In this document: piece after piece, positions 59,424-63,518 of the stretch
Numbering within the stretch: the first letter of the stretch is position 1
Layout of the letters: every line of letters begins with the position of its first letter
NCBI RefSeq assembly: GCF_021742065.1
Contig: NZ_JAKKIE010000022.1
Coordinates: forward strand, 1 to 63,518
Direction: 5' to 3'
Length of the DNA: 63,518 bases
Source: Rhizorhapis sp. SPR117
GTDB lineage: Bacteria; Pseudomonadota; Alphaproteobacteria; Sphingomonadales; Sphingomonadaceae
Notes under the pieces: generated by a model
The model's database searches: none
Told to the model about the DNA's origin: nothing
What the model saw: the letters and a program-made list of their open reading frames with translations, nothing else
Made by a program: the position numbers and the translations under genes

Positions 59424-61763
59424 ATGGTCGATCGGGTAGCCGCAGCAGGAATGCGCTTTGTCGGCCAACGTGTGCAGCGCAAGGAAGATCCCAGGCTGCT
59501 TACGGGTCGCGGCACCTATATCGATGACGTGATCGTGCCCGGGATGCTGCATGCGGCCTTCGTGCGCAGCCCCATCGCACGGGGCAGTATCCTGAGCATC
59601 GATGCAGAAGAAGCACGCGGAGTAAGCGGTGTGGTGGCGGTGCTGACCGCCGCCGATACCGATGCTTTGAACGCTTTCTACAGCAATCCTGCCACAGATA
59701 TGCCCGACTGTCCCTATCCAGATACAGGTCTTCTCGCGCGCGGCGATGTCCGCTTTGTGGGCGATCCGGTCGCGCTGGTGGTTGCAGAAACGAGAGCACT
59801 GGCGGAAGATGGTGCCGCGCTGGTGAAGGTGGAGTATGCGCCCGAAGCCCCGGTTGTCGGAATGGAGGCGGCGGCGGTCATGCCGCCCGTCCATCCTGAT
59901 CGCGACTCCAACATCGTCAGTACCAGCGTGGAGGTTTTCGGGGACATAGACGAAGCCTTTGCCGCAGCGACGTACGTGGTCGAGGACGAACTATGCAACT
60001 GTCGGCAGACGCAATTGCCGATGGAAACACGCGGGCTGGTCGCGAGGCGGGATGGATCAGGCGAGGTGACGATCAACCTTGCCTGCCAAAGTACCCACAT
60101 GGCGGCGATGCACATCGCACACACGTTACGCCTTCCTCTCAACGAGGTGCGGGTCATTGCCAAGGATGTCGGTGGCGGCTTTGGCCTCAAAGTGACGCAG
60201 CTGCGTGATGAGCTTGCCGTCATAGCCGCCGCCTTGATCCTGAACCGGCCAGTAAAATGGATCGAAGACCGCATAGAGAACCTGACCGCCGCCTCGCAAG
60301 GCCGTGATGAACGGATCAAGGTGCGGCTTGCGTTCGATGGCGATCACCGGCTGCTGGCCGCTGACGTCACCCTCAACGTGGATCTTGGCGCCTATCCGAA
60401 TTCCACTACAGCCAGCGGTTTCCTGGTCTCGCTCATGTTCCCGGGGCCTTACCGGTTGCCGGCCTATCGCTGTGCATCGACCGGGTGGTACACGAACACC
60501 TGCGGCATGGGACCATATCGGGGACCCTGGATGATGGAGATGTTCGGCCGCGAGACGATCATGGATGTCGCGGCGCGTCAGATGGGGATCGATCCATTCG
60601 AGCTTCGCCGCAAGAACATCATCGGCAAACCTGACCTGCCGTTCCCGATGATTACCGGCCCGGTGCTCGACGACATAAGTCCGAGAGAAACGTTCGAGAT
60701 GGTCGCCGACGCGATCGACTTGCCGGCTTTCCGTCGCGAGCAGGCGGAAGCGCGCAAGCAGGGGCGCTACCTAGGGCTGGGCATTGCTACCGGGATCGAG
60801 CCGACCACCATGGGCTTCGGCATCATGTCTTCGGAAGTAGCCCATATCCGTGTCGAGATCACAGGCAAGGTCTCAGTGATGTCCAGTACGCTGTCGCAGG
60901 GGCACGGCACCCCGACTACACTGGCCCAGATCGCCGCAGACCGCCTGGGTGTTCCGCTGCAAGATGTCACGATATTCGAGGGCGACAGTTCCAGGACGGG
61001 GTTCGGCACCGGAGCGGGCGGCAGCCGCCAAGCGGTTGCCGGCGGGGCCGCAGTGACAACCGCCGCCGATCTCCTTCAGGAGAAGATCCGGCGCATCGCC
61101 GCTCACGCCTATAATGCGACAGCCGATAGGGTGCGCATTCAGGACGGCATCATCACGGTGGAAGGCTCGGAAGAAATCCAGGCGACTATCGCCGATATCG
61201 CCCAGATGGCCTACGTCGCTCCCGACCGGCTCCCGCCGGGGATGGAGATGGGGCTCGAAGCTCAACATCGCTTTCGCGCACCGACGTTCGTGTTCGCGAA
61301 CGCGACACATGCTTGCATCTGCGAAGTAGATGTGGAAACCGGCATCGTTTCCATCAGACGCTGGATCGCCGGCGGCGACAGCGGGGAGCTCATCAATCCC
61401 GCTATCGTCGAGGGGCAGATTTCGGGCGGCGTGGTGCAGGGCATCGCCGGTGTGCTTTTCGAGCACATGCGCTATGACGAGAATGGACAGCCTTTGGCGG
61501 CCACGCTGAAGGACTATCTCGTCCCAACCGCGCTTGATGTGCCGGTCATCGAATTTCGACACATGTGCACGCCCTCCGCAACCCCGGGGGGTTTCAAAGG
61601 CGTAGGTGAGGGCGGTGCGATGATCTCGCCGCCGACTCTTGTCAATGCGGTCGCAGACGCTCTTGCCCCATTCGAATGCCGCTGGCTCGACATGCCGCTC
61701 AGTCCCGAGAGGATAGTTTGCGGGCTGCTGGATGAAGAAGCACCGAAAGTGTCTGTCGCCTGA
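59424..61763 (+). CDS. Xanthine-dehydrogenase/CoxL-family molybdopterin-binding subunit
   Basis: This 779-residue large subunit of a molybdenum hydroxylase binds the molybdopterin-cytosine-dinucleotide cofactor. Features are RKEDPRLLTGRGTYIDD near the N terminus, LPMETRGLVA, KDVGGGFGLKV, SSTLSQGHGTPTTLAQIAAD, and the catalytic Glu in GVGEGGAM near the C terminus. The active-site loop reads GMGPYRGPWM, not the AYRCSFR of form I CO dehydrogenase, so CO oxidation is unlikely. ATG 59424 was chosen for its spacing from GGGAG; ATG 59421 and GTG 59403 are alternatives. Substrate unknown. Confidence 0.9.
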   Translation: MVDRVAAAGMRFVGQRVQRKEDPRLLTGRGTYIDDVIVPGMLHAAFVRSPIARGSILSIDAEEARGVSGVVAVLTAADTDALNAFYSNPATDMPDCPYPDTGLLARGDVRFVGDPVALVVAETRALAEDGAALVKVEYAPEAPVVGMEAAAVMPPVHPDRDSNIVSTSVEVFGDIDEAFAAATYVVEDELCNCRQTQLPMETRGLVARRDGSGEVTINLACQSTHMAAMHIAHTLRLPLNEVRVIAKDVGGGFGLKVTQLRDELAVIAAALILNRPVKWIEDRIENLTAASQGRDERIKVRLAFDGDHRLLAADVTLNVDLGAYPNSTTASGFLVSLMFPGPYRLPAYRCASTGWYTNTCGMGPYRGPWMMEMFGRETIMDVAARQMGIDPFELRRKNIIGKPDLPFPMITGPVLDDISPRETFEMVADAIDLPAFRREQAEARKQGRYLGLGIATGIEPTTMGFGIMSSEVAHIRVEITGKVSVMSSTLSQGHGTPTTLAQIAADRLGVPLQDVTIFEGDSSRTGFGTGAGGSRQAVAGGAAVTTAADLLQEKIRRIAAHAYNATADRVRIQDGIITVEGSEEIQATIADIAQMAYVAPDRLPPGMEMGLEAQHRFRAPTFVFANATHACICEVDVETGIVSIRRWIAGGDSGELINPAIVEGQISGGVVQGIAGVLFEHMRYDENGQPLAATLKDYLVPTALDVPVIEFRHMCTPSATPGGFKGVGEGGAMISPPTLVNAVADALAPFECRWLDMPLSPERIVCGLLDEEAPKVSVA

Positions 61764-61789
61764 GCCGGCGGACAAATATCAAGGAAGGG

Positions 61790-62614
61790 ATGGATGCCAG
61801 AATGCAGATGACGGGAGAGCAGCGGATCGACGCGCCGATCGAGGTTGTGTGGCGCGGTCTCAACGATCCAGAAATTCTCAAGGCCTGCATTCCTGGCTGC
61901 CAAACCTTGGAGGTCATTGGGGAGAACCGGTTCCGGGCATCGGCCACCATTAAAGTGGGACCGATCAGCGCGCGCTTTGGGGGCGAAGTGCAGCTTTCGG
62001 AACTGGATCCGCCGCGCAGCTACCGCATCACGGGCGAAGGCAGCGGCGGCGTGGCAGGCGCAGCCAAGGGCGGCGCGCGGGTCATCCTGGTCGAAGCGGG
62101 CAGTGAGACGATACTCCACTACGAAGTGGATGCAGAGGTAAACGGCCGCTTGGCGCAACTCGGCGGCAAGCTGATCGATGCGACGGCAAAGCAGCTGGCG
62201 GGCGTGTTCTTCGCGCGGTTCTCCGAGAAGGTTGCCGACCCGGCTTTCGGCGAGTCTGCTCGAGACGCCGTGGCGGAACCCAAGGCACGGGTCGGGGCGG
62301 AGCCGGCGGGGATAGGTCAGGTATCCGGCTCCGCGCCGCTGGCTCCGCCGCCGGAGAGGGCCGGTGCCCCATCCGCCTTGTGGATATGCGCCTCGCTGGC
62401 CATTTTGCTGGGCGGGTTCATATTAGGGCGCGCCGCCATCGGCTGGGATGGTTCCGGCATTTTGGCCGGCCCGGCGATCGGCTTGCTGGCGATGCTTTCC
62501 GCATGGGTGGGTTTCCTGTTTGGCCGCCAGTCGCCCGCAATCCCCCAGATCCTCGTCATCAATCCCGATATGCTCGCACCGTCCGGCGCAAACGGGCGGA
62601 AGACGCAGCCATGA
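61790..62614 (+). CDS. CoxG-like SRPBCC-domain protein with C-terminal membrane helices
   Basis: The 274-residue protein begins with a CoxG/SRPBCC domain (GEQRIDAPIEVVWRGLNDPE, LKACIPGCQTLE). A Pro/Ala linker and two hydrophobic helices follow (ICASLAILLGGFILG and GPAIGLLAMLSAWVGFLFG). In CO dehydrogenase, CoxG helps anchor the enzyme to the membrane, and a similar role is likely here. It starts right behind AAGGAAGG. Its stop overlaps the next ATG as ATGA. Confidence 0.88.
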   Translation: MDARMQMTGEQRIDAPIEVVWRGLNDPEILKACIPGCQTLEVIGENRFRASATIKVGPISARFGGEVQLSELDPPRSYRITGEGSGGVAGAAKGGARVILVEAGSETILHYEVDAEVNGRLAQLGGKLIDATAKQLAGVFFARFSEKVADPAFGESARDAVAEPKARVGAEPAGIGQVSGSAPLAPPPERAGAPSALWICASLAILLGGFILGRAAIGWDGSGILAGPAIGLLAMLSAWVGFLFGRQSPAIPQILVINPDMLAPSGANGRKTQP

Positions 62615-63459
62615 AGGCGGCGCCGTTCGACTATGTGGAGGCCGGTTCGGCCGAAGAGGCCGTCCAAATCCTGGGCGAGGCCGGACCGGACGCGACCGTG
62701 CTGGCGGGTGGTCAGACCCTGATGCCGCTGCTGGCGCTGCGTCTTGCGAGTCCGTCGATCGTGGTCGACATCAATCCTGCGGAAGACATGGCCGGAGTGA
62801 CGCGTCGAGGCGCCACGACGGTTGTGGGTGCCAGAACCCGGCAGGCCCATGCCAGCCGCGATCCCGCCATTGCTGAGCATGTTCCGCTGATGGCGGAGGC
62901 GCTCGGCTACGTCGGTCATTATCAGACCCGCACACGGGGCACGATTGGCGGCTCGATCGCCCTTGGCGAGCCTGCGGCTGAAATGCCCGCGCTCGCCGTC
63001 GCGCTTGATGCGCAAATCGAGCTGCGATCACGGCGGGGATCCCGGATGGTCGCGGCTCGCGAATTCTACGTGGGGCCATATGCGACTGTCCGCGACGATG
63101 ACGAGGTGCTCATCGCCGTGCATTATCCTGATTGGCCTGGCAGCAACATCGGGATCTTCCACGAGGTAGCGCGCCGCGCCGGTGACTTCGCGCTGGTGGG
63201 CCTCATCGCGACCATTGCTATCAACGGTGACAAAATCGGCCGGGCAGGTATAGCCTGGTTCGGCATGGGTCCTACGCCGATCGCGGCGGTCGCCGCGGAA
63301 CAGGCCCTTGTCGGGGCGCATCGCGACCATGTCGATCTTGCGGAGCTGGCGCGGACAGCGTTAACAGAAGTGGAGCCAGCCGACGACCTGCACGCGTCTG
63401 CACGCTACCGGCGCACCGTCGCCTCTCGAGTTTTTCAGCGGCGTGTTGATTGTCGCTGA
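62611..63459 (+). CDS. CoxM-family FAD-binding subunit of the molybdenum hydroxylase, tail altered
   Basis: The 282-residue medium subunit has the FAD-binding motifs AGGQTLMPLLALRLASP and TRGTIGGSIALGEPAAE, typical of the CoxM/HcrB family, and the C-terminal CO-dehydrogenase flavoprotein domain. It is coupled to the coxG-like gene (ATGA). The final residues (ASRVFQRRVDCR) run into repeats resembling an insertion-sequence end, so the natural C terminus, normally YRR-x-V-A-x-x-L followed by about ten residues, seems to be replaced. The enzyme may still fold. Confidence 0.85.
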   Translation: MKAAPFDYVEAGSAEEAVQILGEAGPDATVLAGGQTLMPLLALRLASPSIVVDINPAEDMAGVTRRGATTVVGARTRQAHASRDPAIAEHVPLMAEALGYVGHYQTRTRGTIGGSIALGEPAAEMPALAVALDAQIELRSRRGSRMVAAREFYVGPYATVRDDDEVLIAVHYPDWPGSNIGIFHEVARRAGDFALVGLIATIAINGDKIGRAGIAWFGMGPTPIAAVAAEQALVGAHRDHVDLAELARTALTEVEPADDLHASARYRRTVASRVFQRRVDCR

Positions 63460-63518
63460 GAAGTGACCCGGTATTTTCATCGAGAAGTGACCCGGCTGGT
63501 TTATGTCCCGCGTTGCGG
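63451..63518. mobile_element. Probable left end of an IS21-family element
   Basis: From TGTCGCTGAG at 63451 onward the sequence contains two direct copies of GAGAAGTGACCCGG, at 63458-63471 and 63482-63495, with starts 24 bp apart. Ends that begin TG and carry several direct repeats are characteristic of IS21-family elements. The transposase genes would lie beyond the window. The assignment relies on this pattern only. Confidence 0.5.

Noticed and set aside
60873..61775. 300-codon minus-strand frame opposite the molybdenum hydroxylase gene
   Set aside because: Antisense shadow of a conserved large subunit.
1..63518. CRISPR array, prophage or toxin-antitoxin system
   Set aside because: No regularly spaced repeats, no cas or phage structural genes, and no complete toxin-antitoxin pair were seen.

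Overview
The window looks like a chromosomal segment of a sphingomonad alphaproteobacterium (Sphingomonadaceae, perhaps Sphingobium or Sphingomonas). This is inferred from the moderately high GC content, the gene families, the neighbourhoods (lnt-metK-trmB, hslV-hslU, proC-ybjN-ubiK, petA-petB-petC) and an EcfG-type general-stress promoter. No rRNA gene is present to fix the genus.

Region 1 (90-18342) is an exopolysaccharide locus. A leftward block encodes a CapD/PglF-type 4,6-dehydratase, a DegT aminotransferase, a sulfotransferase, a glycosyltransferase, a Wzy-like polymerase, a pectate-lyase-like enzyme and a Wza/GumB-like export lipoprotein. A divergent rightward block encodes a glycosyltransferase, a PglC-type initiating phosphoglycosyltransferase, a formyltransferase and a PIG-L deacetylase. 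Next come two LuxR-type regulators with degenerate receiver domains on either side of a Wzx-like flippase, and a GumC/BY-kinase chain-length regulator. Together they suggest a Wzy-dependent polymer built on a 4-amino-4,6-dideoxy sugar that may be N-formylated, deacetylated and sulfated.

Region 2 (18343-37660) is mostly housekeeping: an ABC-F ATPase, a cobalamin riboswitch with btuB and cobQ, lnt, metK (preceded by a 20-bp near-palindrome), trmB, a ClC channel, a small gene with an EcfG promoter, a hairpin-rich spacer, a PilZ protein, hslVU, a glycosyltransferase, rarA, an RNase H-like protein and tRNA-Thr(UGU).

Region 3 (37661-57712) begins with a ribbon-helix-helix gene that has lost its ATG. 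It continues with an erythromycin-esterase/phosphoribosyltransferase pair joined by a 40-codon coupled ORF, a cupin, tRNA-Gln(UUG), a MarR regulator, proC, ybjN, ubiK, tspO, tlyA, a DsbD-type reductase, a PafA-like phosphatase, an OmpR-family regulator lacking the phospho-acceptor Asp, the cytochrome bc1 operon with a terminator, trmL-hemF-GNAT, a membrane protein, lipB and small secreted proteins.

Region 4 (57713-63518) is an accessory segment. An IS701-type transposase fragment abuts the 3' end of an unidentified gene. Then follow an enoyl-CoA hydratase, a molybdenum hydroxylase large subunit, a CoxG-like protein and a CoxM-like FAD subunit whose tail runs into repeats resembling an IS21-family end. 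No 2Fe-2S small subunit is visible. This looks like a transferred or rearranged catabolic module with an unknown substrate.
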